DNA of 64,000 nucleotides, taken from assembly GCA_030424595.1 (NCBI GenBank), contig JAUHWG010000023.1, positions 62,001 through 126,000 on the forward strand. Direction: 5' to 3'. A program made the translations under genes and the position numbers. Shown piece by piece: positions 7,248 to 15,470 of this stretch (the first letter of the stretch is position 1; every line of letters begins with the position of its first letter). Source of the stretch: Polyangia bacterium. GTDB taxonomy: Bacteria > Myxococcota_A > Polyangia > Nannocystales > Nannocystaceae. The notes below the pieces were generated by a model. It saw only the letters and a program-made list of their open reading frames with translations, was not told where the DNA came from and searched no databases.

Positions 7248-8962
7248 GGGCTGAAGGCCTCGTCGGAGGGGCGGAGCGTCTTCCCCTGCTGGAGCTGTGT
7301 CGTGACATGGTCGAAGATCCTCTCCTCCCTAGACGCCCGCTCCGGGCCCCGCCGCCGCATCGACGCCAAGGGCAGCGATAGCCGCTGATTGTCCCTCAGT
7401 TGCGGCTCTTTGCGGCGGAGAAAATGCCAATAGAGCGGCGTTACCGGGCAGCTCTTCTTCGGGTGAAACGCGCAGGTCCTGCAGTAGTCGCTCATGCGAT
7501 CGATGTAGGCCGCTCCCGACACATAGGGCTTTGTCGTCATCACCGGTCCCGCGGCGAACGTCCCCATCCCGAGGACGTTCGGCTCGACGACCCAGTCGTA
7601 GGCGTCGGAGTAGGCCGCCCAGAACCAATCTGTGAGTTCCCGCGGGGAGACGTCGAGCAAAGAGGCGAGGTTGCTCAGGACCATGAGTCGGGTAATGTGG
7701 TGTGAATAGCCCTCCCGCCACACCTGGGAGATCACGGAGTCTAGACAATGGAGCCCCGAGGGAGCGCCCCAATAGGCGGGGGGGAGCGACCCCGTCATCG
7801 CCAGCGCGTTCGGTGTCGCACCGCCGTCGCCACCGGACCCCCTTTGCCGCCTCCAAGGCTCCCCCGACCACCGTGAGAAGCCGCCGTCTCCAGGGGCCGT
7901 CGGCACCGGGGCGCTCGCCGTCGCAGATGCCGGGCCCGGAAGGCCTTCACGAAAGCCGTCGGTCGCCCGGTGGACATGGCGGACAAACTCGCGCCAGCCG
8001 ATCACCTGGCGGACAAAGCCTTCCTTCGAGGCGAAGGGCAGCTCCAGGGCGACCGCGTCGGCGACGACCTGGCGCGGGAGCAGGCGATGAATGTTCAAGA
8101 GCTCGGAGATCTTCGTGTGAAAGAGCCGGCTCGCCTCCGCGGCCATCGCATCTTCATAGGGACCGAAGAGCGGGAGACAGGCGCGCTTGGCCCACGCCCA
8201 CAGCGTCTCGGCGTCGCTCCTCGTCGTCGGCAGGGTCTCGGGATCGACGGTGCCGGGGTGGTGAGCGAAGCGCTCGTTCACGAGGGAGCACACCTCGCGC
8301 TTGATCGCCGTGTCTTCGAAGGCGGGGAGAGGGGGCTCTGCGGGGGTGCCTGGCCAGGGTCTCCGGTTCTCTCCGTCGAAGGAGAAGCGCCCCCCCACAG
8401 GCTTTCCCGCCGCCGTCATGAGCAGGCCCAGCCTGCGCCTTACCGCCCGGTAGAACGCGTCCATGCGATACGGCGGGCCTCCGTGCTTCGCCTGGCAGGC
8501 CGCGAAGTCCTCGGCGGTCGTCAGCCACCCCTCGTGCGGCAGCCAGCGAAGCGACCCCTCCACGACCAGCGGCGTGAGCTCCTGACGAAGCTCGCGCTCC
8601 GCCGGCTCCATCATGCTGAGCGGCCCCACGTCGTCCACGACCTCCCGCAGGGCGTCCGCATAGGGCGCGCGGGTCATGACATAGCGGACCTGCACCCCCC
8701 GCTGGGCCTGCTCGACCGCAAAATGCCGCATGTTCGTGAGCACCAGCGCCAGCTTGCGACGGTGGTAGGGGCGTCGCGACGCCTTCGCCGCGCTCTCGAT
8801 CAGCACCACTCCGATCTCGCCAGGCGGATGCCGGCTTAGGGGGCCTAGCTGATCGCTCAGCTGATCGTAGGGGATGAACAACCAGCGCTCGGGAGCCGGC
8901 TGATATCCTCCTCCAACACTGGCCAGTGCGCTGCGAAAGACAGAGGACGAGTCATCCGACAT
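7244..8962 (-). CDS. Cryptochrome/photolyase, FeS-BCP (PhrB-type, deoxyribodipyrimidine photolyase-related)
   Basis: This is a 572-residue member of the iron-sulfur bacterial cryptochrome/photolyase class, best known from PhrB, a (6-4) photolyase. After a DPRP-type Rossmann N-terminal domain (WLFIPYDQLSDQLGPL), the C-terminal FAD domain has the expected cysteines: LHCLDSV, then YCRTCAFHPKKSCPVTPLYW, which supply the four [4Fe-4S] ligands. The conserved segment EPNVLGMGTFA is typical. An extra Gly/Ser/Trp-rich insertion (about residues 350-390) makes it longer than PhrB (about 507 aa). I chose the ATG at 8962; a GTG at 9040 would add 26 unlikely residues. The TAG stop comes from the terminal repeat of the palindromic element, so the last codons may have been changed by its insertion. 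Confidence 0.88.
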   Translation of the reverse strand: MSDDSSSVFRSALASVGGGYQPAPERWLFIPYDQLSDQLGPLSRHPPGEIGVVLIESAAKASRRPYHRRKLALVLTNMRHFAVEQAQRGVQVRYVMTRAPYADALREVVDDVGPLSMMEPAERELRQELTPLVVEGSLRWLPHEGWLTTAEDFAACQAKHGGPPYRMDAFYRAVRRRLGLLMTAAGKPVGGRFSFDGENRRPWPGTPAEPPLPAFEDTAIKREVCSLVNERFAHHPGTVDPETLPTTRSDAETLWAWAKRACLPLFGPYEDAMAAEASRLFHTKISELLNIHRLLPRQVVADAVALELPFASKEGFVRQVIGWREFVRHVHRATDGFREGLPGPASATASAPVPTAPGDGGFSRWSGEPWRRQRGSGGDGGATPNALAMTGSLPPAYWGAPSGLHCLDSVISQVWREGYSHHITRLMVLSNLASLLDVSPRELTDWFWAAYSDAYDWVVEPNVLGMGTFAAGPVMTTKPYVSGAAYIDRMSDYCRTCAFHPKKSCPVTPLYWHFLRRKEPQLRDNQRLSLPLASMRRRGPERASREERIFDHVTTQLQQGKTLRPSDEAFSP

Positions 8963-9080
8963 GGTGAACCTGCTCACGGGGTCGTTCCCTGCGAGGAGCG
9001 TCCGCGCCTCGATCCTAGCCCGGGTGGCGCGGTAGCGCACGCCGCCCCCGACCTCTCCATCGCCGAGTCCACGACAGACC

Positions 9081-9449
9081 GTGAGTCGAGCACCTCAGAA
9101 GATCTGCAAGGTCTGTGGTCGCCGCTTCGGCTGGCGCAAGAAGTGGCGCGAGGAGTGGGAACAGGTGCAGCACTGCAGCCAACGATGCCGCCGCCAGCGA
9201 CGTTCAGCGGAGGATGAGCGCCTCGAAGAGGCGCTCATGAGGCTCGCCGAAGAGCACGGGCGCTCACGGTCGTTCTGCCCCTCTGAGGCCGCGAAGAGGG
9301 TGTTTCCTGGCCGATGGCAGGCGCAGATGGAGCGAGCTCGGCAGGCGACGCGCCGCCTCGCCCACGCCGGCAAGGTGAGAATCCTCCAAGGGGGAGCGGT
9401 GGTCGACCCGTCCGAATTTCGCGGGCCGATCCGTGTGCAGATCGCGTGA
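9081..9449 (+). CDS. DUF2256-DUF3253 fusion protein (small zinc-finger protein)
   Basis: The 122-residue protein joins two small domains. Residues 7-40 (KICKVCGRRFGWRKKW ... HCSQRCRR) form the DUF2256 zinc-ribbon-like module with paired cysteines, and residues ~45-120 match DUF3253 (EEALMRLAEEHG ... FCPSEAAKRVFPGRW), a winged-helix-like domain. It starts with GTG at 9081 and diverges from the photolyase gene about 120 bp away. DUF2256 genes commonly lie beside cryptochrome/photolyase genes, so a shared light- or DNA-repair-related role is plausible. The biochemical function is unknown. Confidence 0.85.
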   Translation: MSRAPQKICKVCGRRFGWRKKWREEWEQVQHCSQRCRRQRRSAEDERLEEALMRLAEEHGRSRSFCPSEAAKRVFPGRWQAQMERARQATRRLAHAGKVRILQGGAVVDPSEFRGPIRVQIA

Positions 9450-9503
9450 TCTATCGGTGTTGTCGCGGAGTCGAGGGGCGCTCTCCCGGACGTGACGCTC
9501 GCC

Positions 9504-10922
9504 CTACTGCGGGTTGAGCTTGGAGCACCCGGCGAGATCCGCGGTACCGCTATTGGTCGGGATCGGGTCGGCGTAGAGCAGGGCCTCGTTCAATGTCGGC
9601 GGTGCCGAGAGGTCGAGGATGAAGATGTCATCTGCGCCGCGGATGTCCATGGCGACGATCTTCTGCTCCTCGCCGACGAAGACGATCCCAGCGGCGTAGA
9701 TGTCTTCAGGACCGTCGACCGCGGAGAGGACCTCCGCCGTAGCCCGGTCGACCTCGAGGTAGCGGCTCCGCGGCTCCGGCGGCGGCGGACCGGCCTCGTT
9801 GGCCGAGATGAACATCGCCCCGTCGAAGCGGAAGGCGACGTCGCTGACGTGGGAGGACCAGACGACGACGGGCTTGCCATCCTCGGTGAGGACATCCGGA
9901 CCGTCGATGAACATGCCCGAGTCAGGATCGACCTGGGCGATGCTCACCGAGGCGTTGCCGTTGAACTCGAAGGTGTCGAAGACCGTCACCCAGAGCTGGC
10001 CCTCGTCGTTCATCGCCGCGCCCATGATCCAGACGCCGAGGCTCGGGCCCACCGGGGTGAGCTCGCCGGTCTCAGCGTTCACCGCGACGAGCTGGCTGCC
10101 GTCGCCGATGTTCTCGGTGTTGCCGGCGAAGCCGTAGAGCTCGTTGGCGGGGTCGGTGTACATCGCGTCCAGGTGGCGCGGCTGACCGTCGATCGTGGTG
10201 CCGGGGCTGAGGGCGATGTAGTTGCCGTCGACCGAGAGGGTCGCCAGGCGACAGGTGTTGCCGATCGGGCTCGCCTCCCCCCACGGCGGACCGGGTGAGG
10301 CGCACTGGACCGCGTTGAAGCCGGAGATGCAGGGCTCTCCCACCTCGAGGCAGAGATAGCCGCACTCGGTCGCGCACTGCGAGCCGCAGCCGTCGTCGGG
10401 ATCGTTGTTCCCGTCGTCGCAGGTCTCCCCCGGATCGATCACGCCGTTTCCGCAGAGCACCTCGCCGAGGACACAATTGGCGTCGCAACCATCGCCGTCG
10501 ACGAGGTTGCCGTCGTCGCACTCCTCGCCGGCCTCGACGACACCATTGCCGCATTCGGCGGGACCTTCGGTGGTCGTCGGCTCGGTCGTGCCCGTGGGCT
10601 CGGTCGTGTCCGTCGTCGACTCCGTCCCCGTCGTCGACTCGGTCGTGTTCGTCGTCGACTCCGTCCCCGTCGCAGACGCGCTCACGCCGGTGTCGGACTC
10701 GGTGCCGGTCGCGGACGCGCTGACGGAACCACCGGTCGTCGTCGCTGTGGTCGAGGACTCACCGACCGTGGTGGTCGACGAGCTCTGGGTCTCCGCGGCC
10801 GTCTCACTGCCGGTCTCGCTGCCGGTCGCGGAGTCCTCCGGCGTCGAGCCGCCTCCGCAACCAGCGATGTCGAGCAAGACCAAGCAGCCAACCCACACCA
10901 TCGACCCACGAGTCCACATCAT
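9504..10922 (-). CDS. Lipoprotein with DUF4215 Cys-rich repeats and beta-propeller-like domain
   Basis: The 472-residue protein has an N-terminal hydrophobic signal ending in a lipobox (DIAGC), then a long Ser/Thr/Gly/Glu linker (about residues 25-125) of low complexity. Two DUF4215 (Myxo disulfide) modules follow, CGNGVVEAGEECDDGN and CGNGVIDPGETCDDGN. The C-terminal ~300 residues hold repeated short beta-strand patterns (LYGFAGNTENIGDGSQLVAV) suggestive of a propeller. This architecture is typical of surface lipoproteins in Nannocystineae. It is divergent from the repeat-rich region upstream. The ligand or role is unknown. Confidence 0.82.
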   Translation of the reverse strand: MMWTRGSMVWVGCLVLLDIAGCGGGSTPEDSATGSETGSETAAETQSSSTTTVGESSTTATTTGGSVSASATGTESDTGVSASATGTESTTNTTESTTGTESTTDTTEPTGTTEPTTTEGPAECGNGVVEAGEECDDGNLVDGDGCDANCVLGEVLCGNGVIDPGETCDDGNNDPDDGCGSQCATECGYLCLEVGEPCISGFNAVQCASPGPPWGEASPIGNTCRLATLSVDGNYIALSPGTTIDGQPRHLDAMYTDPANELYGFAGNTENIGDGSQLVAVNAETGELTPVGPSLGVWIMGAAMNDEGQLWVTVFDTFEFNGNASVSIAQVDPDSGMFIDGPDVLTEDGKPVVVWSSHVSDVAFRFDGAMFISANEAGPPPPEPRSRYLEVDRATAEVLSAVDGPEDIYAAGIVFVGEEQKIVAMDIRGADDIFILDLSAPPTLNEALLYADPIPTNSGTADLAGCSKLNPQ

Positions 10923-11292
10923 CGCCGCTCACACTACCACTGCCCTCCTCCGGGGGACTATGCAGACCGTCGCGAGGGCGGCCGTCTCTAGCAGCCCCGC
11001 GGACAGCGGCCCGGGAGCTTGGCGCCGATGAGCTCGACAATCCAGGCGAGCCCTATGAGCCCGACGAGCCCTATGAGCCCTATGAGCCCGACTGTGCCGA
11101 CACTACCGATAGTGCGCACAATGCTGACGGTGCCAATGGTGCCGATAGTGCGCACGCGCGGTCCCTGACCCGGAGGAGGCGCGGCAGAGCGCGCATCATC
11201 CGTCGCCGCGAGGCTCACGCTCGTCAGCCGGAGCAGCCGTTTAGGCCCTGCGAAGGCCCGGCAAAGGCCCGGCGAAGGCCCGGACACCCCGC
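10923..11292. other. Intergenic region with degenerate short tandem repeats
   Basis: No convincing gene. It contains GCCCTATGA/GCCCGACGA-type 9-mers (about 11048-11092), a duplicated GATAGTGCGCAC (about 11108 and 11143), and three or four GGCCCGGCRAA-like units (about 11245-11283). The leftward open frame through it (10988-11287) reads as alternating Ile/Gly/Val/Thr repeats and is most likely an artefact of the repeats. CTAGCAG at 10988-10994 again resembles the repeat-family end. Confidence 0.5.
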
Positions 11293-11461
11293 CCGTGGCG
11301 AAGGTCCCGTGTGCTCTCGCGCCGCAACGTTGGCCTTCTTGGCTTCGACGAAACGCCGCTGTACCGGGCCGTACCGCAAGTCTCGGCGGGGCGACGAGAG
11401 GGGCGACGAGAGGGGCGACGAGGGGTGGAGAGCGCGCGGGACCTTTGCCACGGTCTGCTAG
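11293..11461. repeat. CTAG-ended palindromic repeat, copy A
   Basis: The left arm 11293-11318 and right arm 11428-11453 are 26-bp inverted repeats with three mismatches (CCGTGGCGAAGGTCCCG against CCGTGGCAAAGGTCCCG). The interior holds a core at about 11346-11380 (CGAAACGCCGCTGTACCGGG) that recurs in copy C at 25911-25940, and a three-unit tandem GGGGCGACGAGA at 11388-11425. The right end GCCACGGTCTGCTAG (11447-11461) contains the stop codon of ogt. No transposase is present. Confidence 0.7.
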
Positions 11462-11967
11462 GCGAGCCCTAGCTCCGCCTGGGTCGACTCGAGCGCGAGG
11501 AGAAAGCGCTTGGCCTCGAGACCGCCAGCGAAGCCGGTGAGGGTGCCGTCGCTGCCGATCACCCGGTGGCAGGGGACGATGATCGAGAGCGGGTTCTTCC
11601 CGTTCGCCGCGCCGATCGCCCGGACCGCGCGCGGACGGCCGATCGCCGCGGCCTGCTCAGCGTAGGTCCGGGTCTCCCCGTAGGGGATCCTCCGCAGGGC
11701 TGTCCACGCCGCCCGTTGAAACTCGGTGCCGACCGGAGCCAAGGGGATGTCAAAGGCGCGAAGCTTGCGGGCGAAGTAGGCCGCGAGCTGCTCCTCCACA
11801 ACCCCGAGCAGCGCCGCTTCAGCGCCGGGCTCCGGCGGGCGCACCTCGGCGAGAGGAGCACGCCATTGCAGGGACTCGAGACCGCCCAGGGTGGCGACCG
11901 CGTAGAGCGTCCCGATCGGGCTCGGCAAAGGTCGGGAGAAGTGTCGCGCAGAGCTCGGTGTGTCCAT
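11458..11967 (-). CDS. ogt: Methylated-DNA--protein-cysteine methyltransferase
   Basis: This 169-residue suicide repair protein removes O6-alkyl groups from guanine by transfer to its own cysteine. The active site VPCHRVIGSDGTLTGFAGG is intact, with the acceptor at Cys133, and the helix-turn-helix region (IPYGETRTYAEQAAAIGRPRA) is standard. Length and domain order match Ogt/MGMT, and it lacks an Ada domain. It lies 11 bp downstream of the alkA-type gene on the same strand, forming a two-gene alkylation-repair operon. Its stop codon is inside the CTAG end of repeat copy A. Confidence 0.93.
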   Translation of the reverse strand: MDTPSSARHFSRPLPSPIGTLYAVATLGGLESLQWRAPLAEVRPPEPGAEAALLGVVEEQLAAYFARKLRAFDIPLAPVGTEFQRAAWTALRRIPYGETRTYAEQAAAIGRPRAVRAIGAANGKNPLSIIVPCHRVIGSDGTLTGFAGGLEAKRFLLALESTQAELGLA

Positions 11968-11978
11968 CAGTGACTCCT

Positions 11979-13412
11979 CTATTCGGGGTCTCGCTCATCC
12001 AGAGGTGGATCCGTGTGGGTCTCGCTCATCCAGAGGTGGATCGCCGCGAACGCTCGAAAAGGACGCCATCGCTGCGAACGTAGCTCGAGCTCGCGCGCCG
12101 TCACGGTCTTATGAGCGCCCAACATCCGCGTCGCCGCCCGCCGCAGCCCGAGGTCGCTCGCCGGGAAGGCGTCCGGGTGGCCCATCACCCGCGCGGCGAT
12201 GAGGTGAGCGCTCCAGGGGCCGATCCCCTTCAGGGTCTGGAGCTCGGCGACGGTCTCGTCCAGGGAGGCGCGACCGCAGAGGTCGACAGCTCCGCTGGCG
12301 ACCGCGTGGGCGAAGCGAGAGATCGTCTCAGACCTCGCCCGCGGCATCGCCATCGTATCGGGGCGCGCCGCGGCCAGGGCCTCCGGGCTCGGGAAGAGGC
12401 GGGTCAGGCCCGCCGGCAAGGGCGTCTCGACGGGCGCGCCGTGGCGCTCCGCCAGGGCGCCTGCGACCGTCGTCGCCCCGGCGACGCTCACCTGCTGACC
12501 GACGAGGATCCGGACCGCGGTCTCAAAGCGGTCCCAGGCGCCCGGCATCCGCAGGCCTGGCTCGCGGCGGATGAGCGGGGCGAGAGGTCGATCGCGGAGG
12601 AGGTGCTCGCGGGCCGCCGCGACCTCCTGGTCGAGGCCGAAGAGCGCGCGAGCGCGGCGGACCTGGTCGAGGATCGAGCCGAAGGTCGCGAGGTGCATCA
12701 CCGCCTCGAGGTGCCCCGCGCTCCGGGACGGGCCGAGCTCGATCACCCCCGGATAGCCGCAGGTGTTGATCGTCCGCAGGTAGTGCCCGTCGGCGACGGC
12801 CTCGACCCCGGGGATCGCCCGCGCCGCGAGATAGCCCATAAGCCGCGCCACCGGCAGGGAGCATCCGTGGGGGATCCGCAGGCGGAGGCCGCCGTCCAGG
12901 ACCGGGAGGCGATCACCTCGCCTCCGCTTCGCCCGCAGGACCGTCGGCGAGAAGCCGAAGAGCTCGCGCATCACCCGGCTCATCTGTCGCGCGCTCGAGA
13001 AGCCTGCCGCGAAGGCGACCTCGCCGACGGAGAGCGCCGACTCGTCGAGCAATCGCCGGGCCAGATGGGCACGACGGGCCCTGGCGACGAAGTCCGGCGA
13101 AGCGCCGATATGCTGCTTGAAGAGCCGCACGAGCTGGCGTGTGCTGTAGCCTATCCGCTCCGCGAGCGCCGCGGTCGTCGCCTGATCCAGGTAGCCGTCG
13201 GCGATCAGCCGCAGCGCATAGGCGACCTCGGCGACGGGTTGGTCGAAGCCGAGGCCCGGGAGGCGATCGGGGCGGCAGAGGAGACACGGTCGGTAGCCGG
13301 CGGCCATCGCCTCGGCAGCGTTGCGCATCGGCCTTACGTTGCTCGGATCGGGCCGAGCGCTGCACTCTGCGCGGCAGTAGATGCCTGTCGTGACCACGCC
13401 TTGGAGCCGCAT
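11979..13412 (-). CDS. alkA: Ada-AraC-AlkA fusion: DNA-3-methyladenine glycosylase / adaptive response regulator
   Basis: The 477-residue protein has three parts. At the N-terminus is an Ada-type zinc/methyl-phosphotriester domain with four cysteines (TTGIYCRAEC ... PCLLCRP). An AraC-type HTH region follows (about residues 75-180). The remainder is an AlkA N-terminal domain plus HhH-GPD glycosylase, with LKGIGPWSAHLIAARV and the catalytic Asp in FPASDLGL. This fusion class both senses alkyl damage and excises 3-methylpurines. The start at 13412 trims about ten residues compared with typical Ada N-termini, so a non-ATG start further upstream is possible. It is followed by ogt after 11 bp. The 3' end carries an out-of-frame tandem duplication (see repeat 11986-12042), which gives a duplicated C-terminal tail. 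Confidence 0.9.
   Translation of the reverse strand: MRLQGVVTTGIYCRAECSARPDPSNVRPMRNAAEAMAAGYRPCLLCRPDRLPGLGFDQPVAEVAYALRLIADGYLDQATTAALAERIGYSTRQLVRLFKQHIGASPDFVARARRAHLARRLLDESALSVGEVAFAAGFSSARQMSRVMRELFGFSPTVLRAKRRRGDRLPVLDGGLRLRIPHGCSLPVARLMGYLAARAIPGVEAVADGHYLRTINTCGYPGVIELGPSRSAGHLEAVMHLATFGSILDQVRRARALFGLDQEVAAAREHLLRDRPLAPLIRREPGLRMPGAWDRFETAVRILVGQQVSVAGATTVAGALAERHGAPVETPLPAGLTRLFPSPEALAAARPDTMAMPRARSETISRFAHAVASGAVDLCGRASLDETVAELQTLKGIGPWSAHLIAARVMGHPDAFPASDLGLRRAATRMLGAHKTVTARELELRSQRWRPFRAFAAIHLWMSETHTDPPLDERDPE
11986..12042. repeat. 26-bp tandem duplication (31-bp period) at the 3' end of alkA
   Basis: Two exact 26-bp copies lie at 11986-12011 and 12017-12042. Since the period is 31 bp, the copies are read in different frames: the upstream copy encodes IHLWMSET and the downstream one DPPLDERDP before the stop. 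Confidence 0.85.
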
Positions 13413-13775
13413 CGCCAGAGTATGGCCGCTAGCGCCGCGAAAGTTCGGACACATTCAGACATGGGGTCTGGGCCTCGAGCAGGGCCTCGAGCAGGGCCGT
13501 AAGAACGCTTTCATCCTCGGCGCTTCACGGCGTCGCAGGCTCACCGCGAAGCGCTCGCGCGACAGGGGTGCGCGGCGTCCTGGCGTGAGGCGTCTGTTGC
13601 TCGGCACGGCGTCGCGGCGTTCGTCGATCGCCCCGCGAGAGCTCGCCGCTCGCCCGCGCCTGGGCGGCGAAGAGCAGGACACGGCCGGTGTTCGCCACCA
13701 CGGGAGCACAAGGGGGCGGAGCCCCCTCCGAGAATTTGAGTCGCGCTCGCGCGCCGCGAACGCTAATAGGTGCGC
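13413..13775. other. Intergenic region between divergent repair and YdeI-like genes
   Basis: No credible gene in either strand. Visible features are a direct repeat GGGCCTCGAGCA (about 13470-13495) and a compact hairpin AGGGGGC-GGA-GCCCCCT (13711-13727) without a T tract. Promoters for both flanking genes should lie here, but I cannot identify them confidently. Confidence 0.5.
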
Positions 13776-14411
13776 ATGAGCACGATGAACACGATCAGCG
13801 TCGACGCCTACCTCGCGGACGGCTGCGGCCGTTGTGAGCACTACAGGACGCCTCAATGCAAGGTGCACCGATGGACAGAGGCCTTGGTCGAGCTCCGGAG
13901 CTCGCTTGTCCAGTCTGGCCTGACCGAGGAGATGAAGTGGGGCTCGCCCTGCTACACCCTGAACGGAAAGAACGTCGTGATGCTCGTCTCGCGCGCGGAC
14001 TACTGCGCCCTCAGCTTCGTCAAGGGCGCTCTCTTGACCGACGACGACGGCGCGTTAGAGCCGCTCGGGCCCAACTCGCAGGCCGTCCGGCTCCTCAAGT
14101 TCACCTCCGGTCAGGAGGTTCGGGCGCGACGCCCCCTCGTCGAGACGCTCCTCAAGGCGGCGATCAAGGCCGAGGCCGAGGGGGCCAAGGTCGTCTTCCG
14201 CACCTCGCCGGAGCCGGTCCCCGCAGAGCTACAAGCGCGGCTGGAGGCCGAGCCTGCGCTGAAGATCGCGTTTGACGCTCTGACCCCAGGACGGCGGCGG
14301 AGCCATATCCTCCACGTCTCCGGGGCGAAGCAGAGCAAGACCCGCGAGAAGCGGGTCGAACGTTGTATCCCGAAGATACTCGCCGGTCGGGGCTTCAACG
14401 AGCGAGGCTGA
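13776..14411 (+). CDS. YdeI/OmpD-associated family protein (DUF1801-like)
   Basis: The 211-residue soluble protein matches the YdeI/DUF1801 family. The N-terminal SLVQSGLTEEMKWGSPCYTL and NGKNVVMLVSRADYCALSF form the characteristic DUF1801 core, and the C-terminal ALTPGRRRSHILHVSGAKQSKTR is the typical YdeI tail. The ATG at 13776 is preferred over a GTG two codons upstream because of AGG about six bases before it. The physiological role of the family is uncertain (in E. coli and Bacillus it is linked to peptide resistance or iron handling). A metal-binding-like cluster CGRCEHYRTPQC at the N-terminus is an unusual addition. Confidence 0.85.
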   Translation: MSTMNTISVDAYLADGCGRCEHYRTPQCKVHRWTEALVELRSSLVQSGLTEEMKWGSPCYTLNGKNVVMLVSRADYCALSFVKGALLTDDDGALEPLGPNSQAVRLLKFTSGQEVRARRPLVETLLKAAIKAEAEGAKVVFRTSPEPVPAELQARLEAEPALKIAFDALTPGRRRSHILHVSGAKQSKTREKRVERCIPKILAGRGFNERG

Positions 14412-14521
14412 GAGCTGCTCACGCCGGCGGCCACCTCGGGGTGAGTCCGGCGCTCTGAGCCCATCGTCCCGACATCCGCCAGGTGTTCCACCTCGCGGCG
14501 TCGACCGACTACGATGCTGCG

Positions 14522-15304
14522 ATGTCCCCGTCGACGCCTCACCCGATCGCCATCCTCCTGGCGGCCTCGACCATCGTCGCCGTCGTCATCGGTCCCCTCG
14601 GCTGCGCCTCCAATCCCTGTCCGAAGAGCCAGGTACCTAGCGAGCGCGCAGCGACCGAGCCCTCCGACGACGCCGACGCGCCGGGGAGCCCCGCCCTCGC
14701 CGCCTCAACGCCGACGGACCCGAGCCCCAGCCTCCCGGGCCTGATGAGCTTTGAGCCCTCCGCCGACGCCCCCGCCCAGGTCCGCGAAGACTTCGGACGC
14801 CTGGTCGGCGCCTGGAGCTGTCAGAGCGAGGCGAGGCAGCCCGACGGGACCTTTAAGGCGGCCCCCGGGCTCGCCCGCTGGACCTTCTTCTACACCCTCG
14901 GGGGCCTGGCCGTCGGCGACCTCTTCGAGCCCGCGGCGACGAGCGGCGCGGCGACGAGCGGCGCGGCGAAGGGGATCAACCTCCGCGTCTACGATCCCGA
15001 GGCGGAGCGCTGGGTGCTGGCCTGGACCACCCCGCAGCTCGCCCGCTTTGATCACTACACGGCCCGCCGCGAGGGCGACGCGCTGGTCATGCGGGGCGAT
15101 GTCGCGGCGAAGGGCCCCTTCCCCGATCACAGCGCGCGGATCACCTTCGACGAGCTGAGCGACGACTCCTTCGAGTGGCGCTACGAGGCCACGAAGCCCG
15201 GGGCCGACGGGCCCTGGCAGACCTTCTCGCGGATCCACTGCAGGACCGTCGAGGCCGGGCCCACCGGCGCCGCAGGAGCCCCCCCGCAGGCTGTTGCACC
15301 GTGA
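14522..15304 (+). CDS. Lipoprotein with DUF1579-like domain
   Basis: The 260-residue protein has a hydrophobic signal ending in the lipobox GPLGC (Cys about residue 28), a Pro/Ala/Ser-rich linker, then a compact lipocalin-like domain (LVGAWSCQSEARQP ... WTFFYTLGGLAVGDLFE ... LRVYDPEAERWVLAWTTP ... DALVMRGDV) that resembles DUF1579. A short GAATSGAATSGAA repeat is encoded at about 14940-14970. The ATG at 14522 sets a normal signal peptide. Function is unknown; a small-molecule-binding envelope protein is a guess from the fold. Confidence 0.7.
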   Translation: MSPSTPHPIAILLAASTIVAVVIGPLGCASNPCPKSQVPSERAATEPSDDADAPGSPALAASTPTDPSPSLPGLMSFEPSADAPAQVREDFGRLVGAWSCQSEARQPDGTFKAAPGLARWTFFYTLGGLAVGDLFEPAATSGAATSGAAKGINLRVYDPEAERWVLAWTTPQLARFDHYTARREGDALVMRGDVAAKGPFPDHSARITFDELSDDSFEWRYEATKPGADGPWQTFSRIHCRTVEAGPTGAAGAPPQAVAP

Positions 15305-15470
15305 TGCGACGACACCAACATCCCCCTCCGAGAACCCCCTACAGCGCCTCCTCGGCCGAACTCTCACGCCGGTATGCTTCTTGCTTTTGATCTGGATCTG
15401 GACCGCAACCGCCGAGCCGCCAACAATGCGCTCCTCAGCGCGGCCCCAGACTGAGAGAGAGAGATCCATC

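Noticed and set aside
10988..11287. Leftward frame of ~100 codons reading repeated Ile/Gly/Val/Thr
   Set aside because: The pattern is generated by short DNA repeats (GCCCTATGA and relatives); no RBS, no family, and it overlaps a repeat-rich intergenic gap.
11295..11540. Short ORFs starting MAKVP on both strands in repeat copy A
   Set aside because: Arise from the inverted arms of the repeat; similar MAKVS frame in copy C confirms an artefact.
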